Shown piece after piece: positions 17,517-27,573 of a DNA stretch of 57,807 bases. The DNA is from Saprospiraceae bacterium. Lineage in GTDB: Bacteria; Bacteroidota; Bacteroidia; Chitinophagales; Saprospiraceae. Under the pieces are notes generated by a model that saw only the letters and a program-made list of their open reading frames with translations, was not told the DNA's origin and searched no databases. Numbering within the stretch: position 1 is the stretch's first letter; every line of letters begins with the position of its first letter. Location of the stretch: contig JANWVR010000006.1 of NCBI GenBank assembly GCA_025056735.1, positions 1 to 57,807 of the forward strand, read 5' to 3'. The position numbers were made by a program, and so were the translations under genes.

Positions 17517-20159
17517 TCAAAAGTCCATCCGCACGCGCAGGTTGAGCCGTCGGCCCGTCAGGTAGTTGGGCACGGCGTACTGCACGTTTGTAACGGCTTT
17601 CACCCAGATGTTGGAGGCTTCGTTGGCGACTTTCATCAGGTTGAACACCTCGATGCTGGCCCAGGTATTGCGCGTAAAGCGCAGCGGGTGTTTGGGCTTT
17701 TGCGTGCGCCATTCCTGTTTCCAGAGCTGGAAGCCGAAGCCGATGTCCACGCGGTGGTAGGGTTTGAAGCGATAAGGGTTTCGATAGACGATGTTGTTGT
17801 CCACCACGCCGAAGGGCAGCCCTGTGCCGAAGGTGAAGTTGAGGTGCATGCGCAGGTTTGGATTTTTGGGCAGGTAGTCCTGGAAAAAGGTAGAGAAGGT
17901 GAGGAACCGGTCGGTGGGTCGGGGCACATCGCGCACGGGCGTGCCTTCGCGCTGGCCGAGTTTGCGGGTCAGGTGCTGTACGTCGTAGAGGGCTTCGCGG
18001 GTGCGCAGGAAGGAAAGATTGACCCAGCTTTCGGCGCCGGGCACGAATTCGCCGTTGAGGCGGATGTCTAAGCCGGCGGCGTAGCCGCGCGAGTCGTTTT
18101 CGCCCGAGTATCGGATGCGGACGTTGTCAATGTCAAAGGATACTAAGTTCCACAGGCGTTTGTAGTAGGCTTCGGCGATGAGGCGCATTTTGACGGGGCG
18201 TCGGCGCCCCCACAGGAAGTCGTAGGTGAGGCCTCCGACGACGTGAGCGGAGCGCTGGGCGCGCAGGTTGGGGTTGACCGTTCCGTCCAGCCGGCGCAAT
18301 TCGCGGTAGAAGGCGGGCTGGAAGTACCAGCCGGCGGCAAGTCGGTAGGAGATGTCGCGCGGGGTGTTGAGCGGTTTGTAGAGCAGTTGGGCGCGGGGCG
18401 TTACGAACCATTCGCCGTTGAGGTTCCAGTACTGGCCCCGGACGCCGGCAGTGAGTTGCCATTCGCGCACGCCGGGCTGTCGCCACGTCCAGGTGTCCTG
18501 GAAGAAGGCGACAACGCGCTGGCTGCTGAGGTCGTTGCGCGTTTTCAGGACGCGGCGCACGAGCAGTTGGGTAGTGTCGTAAGGCAGCGAATAGAGGGCC
18601 GAGTCTAAGCGTTCCCACTCGTTTATTTTATCTAAAATGCTCTCGTTCTGCCACTTGAGGCCCCACTGGAGGAAGTGGCTCCGGGTTAGGTTTTGCTCGG
18701 GTCGGTCGTTTTGCAATTCAATGCCGCCGCGGTATTCGGCATTGCGGACGTCTAAGGTCAGGTAGTTGCGTATCCAGGTGTGTTGCGTTCCGACGCCGAG
18801 TACGCTGACGATTTCGCCAAATTCGTCGGAGCCGAGGTTGTTTTCAATTTGGCCCAGCAGGTAGTAGCTCAGGATGTCGAAGCGTTCGTTTTCCTGGCTT
18901 CGCCAGGCGGAGAAAAGGAATTTGTGGTACAGCGGGTTTCGCTGCCGGTCGGGCAGGTAGGTGAGCGAGAGGCCGCCCATGGCCTGGGTAAAGTCGTCCA
19001 CTTCCTGGCCTTCAAAGACGGAGCGCAGCTGGAGGGCGAAGTCAATGAGGCCGAAGGCGCGCACGAGGCTTTGGGGTACGAAGCGATAGACCGAGCGGTT
19101 GTAGTTGGCCATGGCGCCCACCTGCCAGTGTCGGTGCAGGTCGTAGGTCAGGTAGGTCTGCACGTCGTAGAAGTCGGGCACGTATTCGCCCTGGACGTCG
19201 AGGCTGCTCAAGAGGTTTCGGGTGGTTTTGTAGCGCGCGCCGGCTAAGTATCGAAAGGCCCGGTAGGTGTCGCGGCGGTGTTTGACGCTGCCTTCGACGT
19301 GGGCGCTGGCGCCCAGCAGGCTGGCGCTGGCGCTGGCGCGGAGGCTGTCGGGGCGTTTGTACTTGATGTCGAGCACAGAGGAGAGCTTATCGCCGTATCG
19401 GGCCTGAAAGCCGCCGGAGGAGAACGACAGGTCGCGCACCAAGTCGAGGTTGGGAAAGGAAAGCCCTTCCTGCTGGCCAGCGCGCACGAGTTGGGGGCGG
19501 TAGATCTCGAAGTCGTTGACGTACACCAAGTTTTCATCGTAATTGCCGCCGCGCACCTGGTACTGCGAGGTCAGTTCGCCGCCGGCGCCGGTGTTGAGGC
19601 CTAAGGCGATGTGGGGCAGCACGCTCTCCAAGTTGCCCGTGGTGGTGGGCAGCAGGCGCAGGTCTTCGATGCGGCGCTCGCGCACCATGCCGGCGTCGTC
19701 GAGCCGCCGGTCGCGGATGATGACCTCCAAATTAGAGCGCTCGGGAGCCAGAGCCACATCCAGCACAAAGCGCGCGCCCGGCGCCAGTGGGAGCACATCA
19801 GCAGTAGCCTCGCGATAGGCCAGGCGCCGAAAGACCAGCACCACTCGCTGGCCGGCAGGCACCTGAATGGCATAAGCGCCCTGGTCGTCGGAATAGACGC
19901 CACCCGAGACACCTTTCACCGTTACGGCAGCCAGCTCTAAGGGCATGCCGTCTGTTACATCGGTAATGCGCCCAATCACTAAGGCCGTCTGCTGCTGGGC
20001 TACGCTGTTCGCAGCAAGCAGCCCGAAGAAGGCGGCTATCCATCCCAACCGATATGACCGCTGCAAAAGCCGCTTCCAGAATGCCGCCCTTTTACGGCGC
20101 TCTGACCGCGTTTGGATGACGCCCGGCTGCTCGCCGACCTCTGTGTTGATGTTTGCCAA
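17517..20159 (-). CDS. TonB-dependent receptor with carboxypeptidase-like regulatory domain
   Basis: This 880-residue outer-membrane receptor has a signal anchor at about residues 37-54 (WIAAFFGLLAANSVAQ), a CarboxypepD_reg-like domain (about 58-145, GRITDVTDGMPLELAAVTVKG), and a plug domain (about 150-275, with YQVRGGNYDENLVYVNDFE and ARYGDKLSSVLDI). A 22-strand-type barrel follows, ending in F (LNLRVRMDF). Such receptors take up large or scarce substrates using energy from ExbBD-TonB, and an exbB-exbD-tonB operon lies at 48249-50464. There is no SusD partner, so a glycan PUL role is unlikely. The N-terminal extension before the signal is longer than usual. Confidence 0.92.
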   Translation of the reverse strand: MANINTEVGEQPGVIQTRSERRKRAAFWKRLLQRSYRLGWIAAFFGLLAANSVAQQQTALVIGRITDVTDGMPLELAAVTVKGVSGGVYSDDQGAYAIQVPAGQRVVLVFRRLAYREATADVLPLAPGARFVLDVALAPERSNLEVIIRDRRLDDAGMVRERRIEDLRLLPTTTGNLESVLPHIALGLNTGAGGELTSQYQVRGGNYDENLVYVNDFEIYRPQLVRAGQQEGLSFPNLDLVRDLSFSSGGFQARYGDKLSSVLDIKYKRPDSLRASASASLLGASAHVEGSVKHRRDTYRAFRYLAGARYKTTRNLLSSLDVQGEYVPDFYDVQTYLTYDLHRHWQVGAMANYNRSVYRFVPQSLVRAFGLIDFALQLRSVFEGQEVDDFTQAMGGLSLTYLPDRQRNPLYHKFLFSAWRSQENERFDILSYYLLGQIENNLGSDEFGEIVSVLGVGTQHTWIRNYLTLDVRNAEYRGGIELQNDRPEQNLTRSHFLQWGLKWQNESILDKINEWERLDSALYSLPYDTTQLLVRRVLKTRNDLSSQRVVAFFQDTWTWRQPGVREWQLTAGVRGQYWNLNGEWFVTPRAQLLYKPLNTPRDISYRLAAGWYFQPAFYRELRRLDGTVNPNLRAQRSAHVVGGLTYDFLWGRRRPVKMRLIAEAYYKRLWNLVSFDIDNVRIRYSGENDSRGYAAGLDIRLNGEFVPGAESWVNLSFLRTREALYDVQHLTRKLGQREGTPVRDVPRPTDRFLTFSTFFQDYLPKNPNLRMHLNFTFGTGLPFGVVDNNIVYRNPYRFKPYHRVDIGFGFQLWKQEWRTQKPKHPLRFTRNTWASIEVFNLMKVANEASNIWVKAVTNVQYAVPNYLTGRRLNLRVRMDF

Positions 20160-20325
20160 AGCTTTTATTTTTTATGGAAAAAATACCCGTCCTGCTCTCC
20201 TGCCGCCGGATGTGCGCGGCGGTTGTGGCCGCAAAGAACGCGAAGGGCCGCCAGGGTTGCTCATGAAAAAAAGCGGGCGCCCTTTAAGACAGGCGGAGAG
20301 AGGCAGCGGGTTGCCTGCGGCCGTT

Positions 20326-21051
20326 TTACAATTGATGGAAGACACTCACGCGCCCGATGTCGCGCTGATACAGCAGGTCGGGGCGGCCCGCCTGTTGCCA
20401 CTGCATCATGTAGCCAACCTCGACGCGCAAATGCGTCGAGAAGGCGCACGATAGGCCCACATAGGTACGGTTTTGGTCAAAGACCGTGGGCACGCCGCGC
20501 CCCCAATTGAGAAAGGCCTCGTTGGCCACGTGCACCGTCCATTTGGGGGCGGGCAGCGTCCAGTTGAATTGCACCCGGTAGCGCCCGCGCCAGACGAAGG
20601 GCGCCTTAGTGCCGCTCAAAAAGCGCTGCTCGATGCGATAGCGGTGATGCAGGGTGAAGGGCTTCACCAAGGGCGTCCAGAAGTGCAATTCCTGAAACGC
20701 GCGCCACTCAACGCGGTGAGGGTAGGGCGTTTTGCTGGGTACTGGGTCGCCGTTTTCCATGCGCGTGGCGCCCAGCGCAAATTCGGCGTTCGTGTGCGGC
20801 CGATAATGCACGTGGGTGTGCAGGGCCAGCTGGTGCCAGGCGCCGGTTTTTATTAAAAAACGATAGTCCACCTCCTGATGAAACGTCCAGTTTGGGCGGA
20901 AGGACCAAGTGAGGTAATAGCGGTTCCAGGAGACGCCATGGCGGTCAATGGTTCGAGGCGATTGGCTAAATGCCCAACTTAAGGGCAGCCCGGCAGTGAA
21001 AAAGATCAGAAGTATCGAACGAGGACGTATCACTATCGCGCGCTTCAGCAA
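20326..21051 (-). CDS. DUF2490 family outer-membrane-like protein
   Basis: The 241-residue protein has an N-terminal signal (to about residue 30, SWAFSQ) and amphipathic beta-strands rich in W, Y, F and H (SWNRYYLTWSF, RYRIEQRF, RGRYRVQFNW). This is the pattern of DUF2490, a probable small beta-barrel family common in Bacteroidota; its function is unknown. It lies 166 bp upstream of the TonB-dependent receptor gene on the same strand, so the two may be linked. A terminator separates it from the rhodanese pair. Confidence 0.8.
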   Translation of the reverse strand: MLKRAIVIRPRSILLIFFTAGLPLSWAFSQSPRTIDRHGVSWNRYYLTWSFRPNWTFHQEVDYRFLIKTGAWHQLALHTHVHYRPHTNAEFALGATRMENGDPVPSKTPYPHRVEWRAFQELHFWTPLVKPFTLHHRYRIEQRFLSGTKAPFVWRGRYRVQFNWTLPAPKWTVHVANEAFLNWGRGVPTVFDQNRTYVGLSCAFSTHLRVEVGYMMQWQQAGRPDLLYQRDIGRVSVFHQL

Positions 21052-21064
21052 TATTCCCTTTTGC

Positions 21065-21099
21065 CAAAAAAGCGCGCCTCAAAGAACCTGAGGCGCGCT
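21065..21099 (-). terminator. Intrinsic terminator of the rhodanese pair
   Basis: Arms at 21071-21081 and 21089-21099 form a perfect 11-bp stem (AGCGCGCCTCA) with a 7-nt loop. On the minus strand it is followed by TTTTTT. It lies 36 bp after the stop of the rhodanese gene ending at 21135. Confidence 0.85.
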
Positions 21100-21134
21100 G
21101 AGAGAAACAAAAAAACCGGGAGCTTTTTTCTACT

Positions 21135-21449
21135 TTAAGCCACTTTGGCGCGCAGGCTCGTCCAGGCGCCGCCGTTGTAGGCCTCTATGCCGTTTTTCTG
21201 AAGGAGGGCCACAGCTGCCTGACTCCGAGCGCCGCTGCGGCACACCGTAATGATGGGTGCGTTTTTCTTCTTCAAAACGGCCAATTGCCCTGGCAGGCGA
21301 TCTAATGGGATGTTGATGGCCCCAGACAGATGCCCGGAGCGGTACTCCTCCGGTGTGCGCACGTCCACCACCACGGCGCCGCTGGCCAGCAGCTGTTTGA
21401 AATCCACGCCAGGCCCTAAGCCCAGCAAACGCTTTAACAGGGATAACAT
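21135..21449 (-). CDS. Single-domain rhodanese-like protein
   Basis: The protein has 104 residues from ATG 21449 (MLSLLKRLLGLG). A TTG at 21485 would add 12 residues and overlap the upstream stop, which is less likely. It contains VDVRTPEEY, HLSGAINIPLD and the active-site loop CRSGAR with the sulfur-accepting Cys. Rhodaneses transfer sulfane sulfur or act as redox and regulatory sensors. It is the second of two adjacent rhodanese genes, 32 bp apart, that share a terminator. Confidence 0.88.
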   Translation of the reverse strand: MLSLLKRLLGLGPGVDFKQLLASGAVVVDVRTPEEYRSGHLSGAINIPLDRLPGQLAVLKKKNAPIITVCRSGARSQAAVALLQKNGIEAYNGGAWTSLRAKVA

Positions 21450-21481
21450 AGCGGTAAGGCTCGTTTCTTCGAGTGATAAAA

Positions 21482-21754
21482 TCAACGTGCCAATGCGTAC
21501 AGGACCTCTTCTAAGCTGCCGCCATTGTGCACATCCGGAACGCCGGCCTGGCGAAGTATTTGCACCGCCATACCGCTGCGGTTGCCGCTGCGGCAGTACA
21601 AGATACGCGGCGCCGGCAGCGCTGCTACTTCAGCGGCACGGTACGGAATCGTGTCCAACGGAATGTTGATAGCGCCTTCGGCATGGCCCATGCGAAACTC
21701 TTCGGGCGTACGCACATCAATGAGCGTGGCGCCGTTCTTTCTGATGCTCTGCAT
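21482..21754 (-). CDS. Single-domain rhodanese-like protein
   Basis: The 90-residue minimal rhodanese fold has LIDVRTPEEFRMGH, GAINIPLD and the active-site loop CRSGNR. It is about 40 percent identical in the core to the next gene, suggesting an old duplication. It has no signal peptide and is therefore cytoplasmic. A weak CACCTTTG element at 21796-21803 (minus strand, one mismatch to TAnnTTTG) may be its promoter. Confidence 0.88.
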   Translation of the reverse strand: MQSIRKNGATLIDVRTPEEFRMGHAEGAINIPLDTIPYRAAEVAALPAPRILYCRSGNRSGMAVQILRQAGVPDVHNGGSLEEVLYALAR

Positions 21755-22044
21755 ACTTTCTGTGTGTTTTTAGACAGGTGGGTAAAATGATGGCACAAAG
21801 GTGCTATCATGCCTAGCGCGCAGTCTGTGACTTCGGTCACAGCGCTACCCCGATAACTTGAGGGCCATTCGGCACGTACTGAACGTCTATTGCACCTGAC
21901 AAACTGGACGGCTTTCTTGCCAGAAAATGCTACGGCAAAGACCTTTGCGGCAGCAGTACGCTCGTCCGTATAAAAAACGCCTGCAAGCCCGATAGAAACG
22001 CTTCCTTTATTCCACTAAAGTGTCTCCATTCGTAGCAAGTACAG

Positions 22045-25000
22045 ATGTCGGATAAGAAACACGTCTCTATCATTGGCAACGTTTGCTGCTGGGCATGGGC
22101 GGTCTTTTGTACACACCTACTAAGCACAAGCGCACACGCTCAGCTTATGCAGGTTACTTCGGCAGCTACCCCTCCGTTTACGCCGACCAACCTGATCTCC
22201 AACATCTTTTTAGGCGACGGCGTGGAGGTGTTGAGCATTTCTTTCAATGGAAAACCCGTCTCTGTTGGCTATTTCACCAATGGCACTCAGGCGGTAGGGC
22301 TCCAGCGCGGCATCGTTATGACAACGGGCTTAGCTGAAACGACCAACCCCAGTGCTGGCCCTTTTGGCGCCGAGCAGGTAGGCAGCGTATTTGCCAGCAA
22401 CAACGTCGGCGGTATCGTGCCCACCACCGACCCCAACCTTTCGCCCATCGCTTCCGGGCCGCTGTTCGATGTAACGGGCTACACCATACGTTTCATCCCA
22501 ACTGCTGACACGCTACGCTTCCGCTATTGCTTTGCCTCCGAAGAATACCCCGAATTTGCCTGCAGCGAATACAACGACATCTTCGGCTTCTTCATCTCCG
22601 GCCCCGGCTATCCCACACCCACGAACATCGCCCGCATTCCGGGCACGACGCTGCCGGTGGCCATCAACAACCTGCACCCCGACAACACCACGCCTGCCCG
22701 ACCCTGCCCGCCCAAAAACGCGCTGTTTTACATCAATAACCTCAACTCTAACAAACAACCCACCTACGATGGCCTGACGCGCGTCTTTACTGCCGAAGCC
22801 ATCGTTACTCCTTGCGATACCTACGTCATCCGTTTAGTCATTGCCGATGTAGGAGACCCCATCTATGACTCCGGCGTTTTTTTGGAAGCCAAAAGCTTCG
22901 GGACGGGCGCCATCCGAACGGCGCTAACTACCCCCAACCTCGATGGTGTCATCGTGGAAGGTTGTGCTGCCGCTACACTGACCTTCCGCTTGCCTATACC
23001 CGACACCGCCGACGTGCCGTTGGACTATAAAATCTTCGGGACCGCCACCAACGGCGTAGATGTGGCGCCCATACCGACCCACGCAGTCATCCCAGCCGGC
23101 AAGCAGGAGGTTTCCATTACCATCACCGCTTTAGAAGACGGCCTCGCTGAAGGCGAAGAATGGATCGCCATAGACGTGCGCCGTGACCCCTGCCACCGCG
23201 ACACTTTCCTCATTATCATCCGTGAAAACGCGCTGGCGCCGCCGACGCTGCCCGACGACACGCTTTTCTGCAAAGGCGCAAACAACACCCTGACTCTGAA
23301 CGGTACGTTGCCCATTCCCCTGCCGTCGCCGCCGTTTTTTGAAAATACGCAGCCATTGCAGATACACCCCGTCAATGTGTCGGTAACCTCCTCGCTGGCG
23401 GTCTCCGGCGTTTCGCCGCCTACCGTGCAGCCGGGCATGATTCGCTCCGTGTGCCTGAACATTACCCACGGCTGGGTGGACGATATTGACGCCTACCTCA
23501 TTGCTCCCGGCGGCCAGATTCTCGAACTGATGACCGACTGCGGCGCTAACGGTAAAAACTTCACCCAAACCTGCTTCACGCCTACGGCCACGCGCAGTAT
23601 TGCCTCGGCTACCGCTGCCAACGCGCCCTTTACGGGCGAATGGCAACCCGAAGGCCCGTGGTCTGACCTCTGGGGCAGCCCCACCAACGGAACCTGGCGC
23701 CTGGTGCTACGAGACGACCAGAACGGCTTCATCGGCACGCTCCAGCGCTGGTCTATCACCTTTGAACCTTCCTACCGCATCGAATACCGCTGGACGCCCG
23801 CCGCGGGGGTGTCGTGCCCGACCTGCCCGATAGTAACCGTAGCGCCCACGGATACGGCAACGTACACGGTAGTAGCGACGGACTCCTACGGCTGCACGGT
23901 CAGCGACTCCACCATCGTCAATGCTGCGGCAGCCCTGCCTGCGCCACAGGTCAGTTGCGGCGCTTACACACCCTCCTCTGTGGCATTCTCGTGGGCCGAA
24001 GTGCCTGGCGCTGTGGGTTATCTGGTCAACGTTGGCGGTACGGGTTGGGTGCCGGCTAACGAGTCTTTAGGGCACACCGTGAGTGGGCTGACACCGGGTG
24101 CGGTGGTCAGCATAGCGGTGCAGGCTATTAGCGCTACGCCCTGCCCGGCTGCCGTAGCGACGGCCACCTGCTCGAATTGCGATCAGCCGGCGGTAAGCGC
24201 TCTCGTTACCGACGCCACATGCGCTACTGCTGCCAACGGGCGCATAGTGTTGCAACCCGATGGGAAAAACCCGCCATACAGCTTCATTTTGGGCGCAAAC
24301 GCCAATACAACGGGCGTCTTTGACCAGCTTGCCCCTGGTACCTACGTCGCCCGCATTACCGACGGTTCAGGATGCCAGCGGCAGCTAAGCGTTGTGGTCG
24401 GGTCGCCGCCGCCCTTAGCAGTCTCGCTCGTGGAAAAGCCCGTCACCTGCTTCGGCGGTGACGATGGCGCTCTACGCGCCGAGGTCAGCGGCGGCGTGCC
24501 GCCTTACCAATACCTCTGGAACGACCCTCAGAGCCAGACACAGCCTACCGCCGTCAATCTGCGCGCAAAAACGTATGCGGTTACCGTTAGCGACCGCAAC
24601 GGCTGCACGGCTACGGCAACGGCAGCCCTGACCTCGCCCACCGAAATCGTGCTTTCTGTGGCTGCCGTCGCTGCGCGCTGTCACGGCGAGGCCTCCGGCG
24701 TGGCCACCGTTACCGCTGCTGGCGGCGTAGGGCCATACCAGTACCAGTGGGCGGGCGGCCAGACGACCAACGTCGCCGTAGGGCTACCTGCCGGCACGCA
24801 TGGCGTAACCATCACCGATGCTGCCGGTTGCGCCAAAGCCACCTTCGCCCTCATCACCCAGCCGCCGCCGCTGACGCTCAACGCCACCGCAACCCACCCG
24901 ACCTGCGCCAACGGCGCTAACGGCTCGGCCTCGGTCAGCGCCCAGGGCGGCACGGGCGCCTTATCCTATGCCTGGAGCACAACACCCGTTCAAAATACTG

Positions 25001-27507
25001 CCGTAGTCACCCAGTTAGCCTCGGGAAACTATACCGTTACCGTAGGCGATCAAAACGGCTGTACCGCCACCGCCAGCGTCACCTTGCAAGCGCCGCCCGC
25101 CATCGCTGTTGCCCTTGCTCCCGAAGATGCCCGCTGCCACGGCCAACCTTCGGGCAACATCAGCGCTACCGCTCAAGGCGGTACAGGGACGCTCGCCTAT
25201 GCCTGGAGCACAACGCCCGCCCAAAGTACGCCCACCGCTATCAACCTCACTGCTGGAACATACACCGTTACTATTAGCGACCAGAACGGCTGCACGGCCA
25301 CCGCCTCGGCTACCGTAGGCCAACCCGCACCGCTGGCGATTGGCCTTTCCCTTCAAAACGTCCGGTGCTTTGGCGAAAACACCGGCGGCGTCTTAGCAAA
25401 CGCTTCCGGCGGCGTCGCGCCCTACACCTATGCCTGGAGCAGCAGCGAAACCACGCCCAACCTCGTCCAAAAAGCCGCCGGCATTTACACCCTGACCCTC
25501 ACCGATGCCAACGGCTGCACCGCCATTGCCAAAGCCCCCATCGAACAGCCGCCAGCGTTGCAACTGACTGCGCAACAACAAAACATCGCCTGCCACGGCC
25601 AGAACACAGGTCGCATCAGCGTCAGCCCCAGCGGTGGCATTCCGCCATACGCAGCGCTGTGGAGCGGCCCAGGCGTCAACGGCGACACACGCACAGTGCT
25701 CGACCAACTCAGCGCTGGCCAATACGCCCTCACCCTTACCGACGCCAACGGCTGCACGCAGACGCAAACGTTCACCCTGCTCCAGCCACCCGCGCCGTTG
25801 ACCGTGGCCCTGGCGCCTGCTGCCGACACGCTCTGCGCCGAACAGGCCAGCCGAAACGTTAGCGCCAGCGCCGCCGGCGGAACACCTCCTTACGCTTACA
25901 CCTGGAGCGTCGGAGCGCAAACAGCGCCCAGCGCTGCCCTCCCTCCGGGCAGCCACGCCCTTACCGTCAGCGATGCCAACGGCTGTACTGCCACAGCAGC
26001 CGCTCAAATCGTTCAGCAGCCGCCGCTATCGCTCCAGGTGGCTTTAGAAAAAGTGGACTGCGCCTCGGGTGGCTCGGCCTTCGTCGCCAGCGCTACTTAT
26101 GGAACGGCGCCTGCCGATTTAAATCGGTTGACATTTCAATGGAATACCTCGCCGCCGCAAGCAGGCATCCGCGCGGGGCAACTTGCTCCGGGCCAGACGT
26201 ACGCCGTTACTGCCACCGACCCGCGCGGGTGCACGGCTGTGCAAAGCATCGCTGTGCCTGCTGCGCTCACTGTGCGCGTTGCTATTGCACGCGCTGCGTC
26301 GCCCCGCTGTTTCGGCGGTGCAGATGGTCAGCTCGTTGCCTCAGCCTCAGGTGGCACACCGCCCTATGTTTATGCCTGGAGCGGCGGCGTAGCCGCTGCG
26401 GACTCCGCAGCGACCGGCCTGCGTGCGGGCGCCTATACGGTTACTGTCAGCGACCGCGCCGGCTGTACGGGCACCGCGTCGGCGACCCTGAGTCAGCCGC
26501 CGGCCCTTAAGGCGCGCCTGCAAGCCGAAGCCGTCCGGTGCTTTGGCGAAACCACCGGCGCGCTCTCCGCTGCGCCCGAAGGCGGCGTGCCGCCTTATCA
26601 ATTCGCTTGGCCCACTGGCCAAAGCGGCCCGCGTGCTGCCGGCCTGAGCGCTGGCGCCTACGCTTTGACGCTCACCGACGCCAACGGCTGCACCCTCGTG
26701 ACGCTGGGCGACGTACCGCAGCCTGCGCCCCTGACAGGTACAGCGACAAAAAAAGACGTCCTCTGCTTCGGCACGCACACGGGCGAAATCGCCATAAGTG
26801 CCGAAGGCGGCACACCGCCTTATCGCTACGCGCTCGATAACGCCGCCTGGAACGGCGCTGCCCGCCAGATAGGCCTACCTGCCGGCACCTATGTGCCGCG
26901 GATAACCGACCGCAACGGCTGCACTGTTGCCCTGCCGCCGGTTACTCTCGAGCAGCGGCCTCCTTTGATGGTAAAGCTCGGTCCGGATACCACCTTGCGC
27001 TTCGGCCAGAACGCAACCCTTCAGACTACGGTCAGCAATGCCGAGCCACCGCTCCAGTACGCCTGGTCGGCAGAGGATGCACCCTGGCTTTCGTGCACCG
27101 ATTGCCCTGACCCGACGGTGCAAGCGCTGGCCTTTACGCGCTGGTTTACGGTGCGCGTTACCGATGCCTTCGGCTGCATTGGCGTCGGACGCTTGCGAGT
27201 AGAGGTGGAAAAGCGTTGGAACGCATATGTTCCCACTGCATTTTCGCCCAACGGCGACGGCAACAACGACCTGCTCTTAGTGCATGGCAGCCCAGGCACG
27301 CGCGTGCTGACCTTCGACGTTTACGACCGCTGGGGCGAGCGCGTGTTTTCAGCTGCGGGTTTCGCCATAAACGATCCCGACACAGGCTGGGACGGCACGT
27401 TTCGAGGCCAGCCGCTCAATCCAGGCGTTTTCGTATGGGTGCTCCAGGTTGAATGGCCCGACGGCAGCCAGGAGACCTTGCAAGGACAAACACTGCTGAC
27501 GCGCTGA
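22045..27507 (+). CDS. 1,820-residue SprB-repeat adhesin with choice-of-anchor L, P-domain and T9SS type B C-terminus
   Basis: This giant surface protein is complete. Residues 1-33 are a signal peptide ending AHA. About 40-290 form a choice-of-anchor L domain (FRYCFASEEYPEF), and about 300-390 a Calx-beta-like module (LEDGLAEGEEW). About 435-575 are a proprotein-convertase P-like domain (WVDDIDAYLIAPGG, GTWRLVLRD). An Ig-like piece and a fibronectin-like piece (about 630-710) come next, then about 12 SprB repeats (712-1650). The end is a gliding-motility-associated type B sorting domain (about 1723-1820, VPTAFSPNGDGNND). Proteins of this class are T9SS cargo mounted on the cell surface for adhesion or gliding. 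No frame damage is visible. Confidence 0.93.
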   Translation: MSDKKHVSIIGNVCCWAWAVFCTHLLSTSAHAQLMQVTSAATPPFTPTNLISNIFLGDGVEVLSISFNGKPVSVGYFTNGTQAVGLQRGIVMTTGLAETTNPSAGPFGAEQVGSVFASNNVGGIVPTTDPNLSPIASGPLFDVTGYTIRFIPTADTLRFRYCFASEEYPEFACSEYNDIFGFFISGPGYPTPTNIARIPGTTLPVAINNLHPDNTTPARPCPPKNALFYINNLNSNKQPTYDGLTRVFTAEAIVTPCDTYVIRLVIADVGDPIYDSGVFLEAKSFGTGAIRTALTTPNLDGVIVEGCAAATLTFRLPIPDTADVPLDYKIFGTATNGVDVAPIPTHAVIPAGKQEVSITITALEDGLAEGEEWIAIDVRRDPCHRDTFLIIIRENALAPPTLPDDTLFCKGANNTLTLNGTLPIPLPSPPFFENTQPLQIHPVNVSVTSSLAVSGVSPPTVQPGMIRSVCLNITHGWVDDIDAYLIAPGGQILELMTDCGANGKNFTQTCFTPTATRSIASATAANAPFTGEWQPEGPWSDLWGSPTNGTWRLVLRDDQNGFIGTLQRWSITFEPSYRIEYRWTPAAGVSCPTCPIVTVAPTDTATYTVVATDSYGCTVSDSTIVNAAAALPAPQVSCGAYTPSSVAFSWAEVPGAVGYLVNVGGTGWVPANESLGHTVSGLTPGAVVSIAVQAISATPCPAAVATATCSNCDQPAVSALVTDATCATAANGRIVLQPDGKNPPYSFILGANANTTGVFDQLAPGTYVARITDGSGCQRQLSVVVGSPPPLAVSLVEKPVTCFGGDDGALRAEVSGGVPPYQYLWNDPQSQTQPTAVNLRAKTYAVTVSDRNGCTATATAALTSPTEIVLSVAAVAARCHGEASGVATVTAAGGVGPYQYQWAGGQTTNVAVGLPAGTHGVTITDAAGCAKATFALITQPPPLTLNATATHPTCANGANGSASVSAQGGTGALSYAWSTTPVQNTAVVTQLASGNYTVTVGDQNGCTATASVTLQAPPAIAVALAPEDARCHGQPSGNISATAQGGTGTLAYAWSTTPAQSTPTAINLTAGTYTVTISDQNGCTATASATVGQPAPLAIGLSLQNVRCFGENTGGVLANASGGVAPYTYAWSSSETTPNLVQKAAGIYTLTLTDANGCTAIAKAPIEQPPALQLTAQQQNIACHGQNTGRISVSPSGGIPPYAALWSGPGVNGDTRTVLDQLSAGQYALTLTDANGCTQTQTFTLLQPPAPLTVALAPAADTLCAEQASRNVSASAAGGTPPYAYTWSVGAQTAPSAALPPGSHALTVSDANGCTATAAAQIVQQPPLSLQVALEKVDCASGGSAFVASATYGTAPADLNRLTFQWNTSPPQAGIRAGQLAPGQTYAVTATDPRGCTAVQSIAVPAALTVRVAIARAASPRCFGGADGQLVASASGGTPPYVYAWSGGVAAADSAATGLRAGAYTVTVSDRAGCTGTASATLSQPPALKARLQAEAVRCFGETTGALSAAPEGGVPPYQFAWPTGQSGPRAAGLSAGAYALTLTDANGCTLVTLGDVPQPAPLTGTATKKDVLCFGTHTGEIAISAEGGTPPYRYALDNAAWNGAARQIGLPAGTYVPRITDRNGCTVALPPVTLEQRPPLMVKLGPDTTLRFGQNATLQTTVSNAEPPLQYAWSAEDAPWLSCTDCPDPTVQALAFTRWFTVRVTDAFGCIGVGRLRVEVEKRWNAYVPTAFSPNGDGNNDLLLVHGSPGTRVLTFDVYDRWGERVFSAAGFAINDPDTGWDGTFRGQPLNPGVFVWVLQVEWPDGSQETLQGQTLLTR

Positions 27508-27555
27508 GGCAGGCGCCGCAATTCGTTGCTCATCGCAACAGAGCCTGCCCCTTTT
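27508..27555 (+). terminator. Terminator after the SprB-repeat adhesin
   Basis: GGCAGGC (27508-27514) pairs with GCCTGCC (27543-27549), and a smaller GTTGC/GCAAC hairpin (27525-27539) sits in the loop. CCCTTTTGTG follows. It lies directly after the stop codon in the gap between two convergent genes. Confidence 0.65.
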
Positions 27556-27573
27556 GTGTCTCTGCAGTTGCGT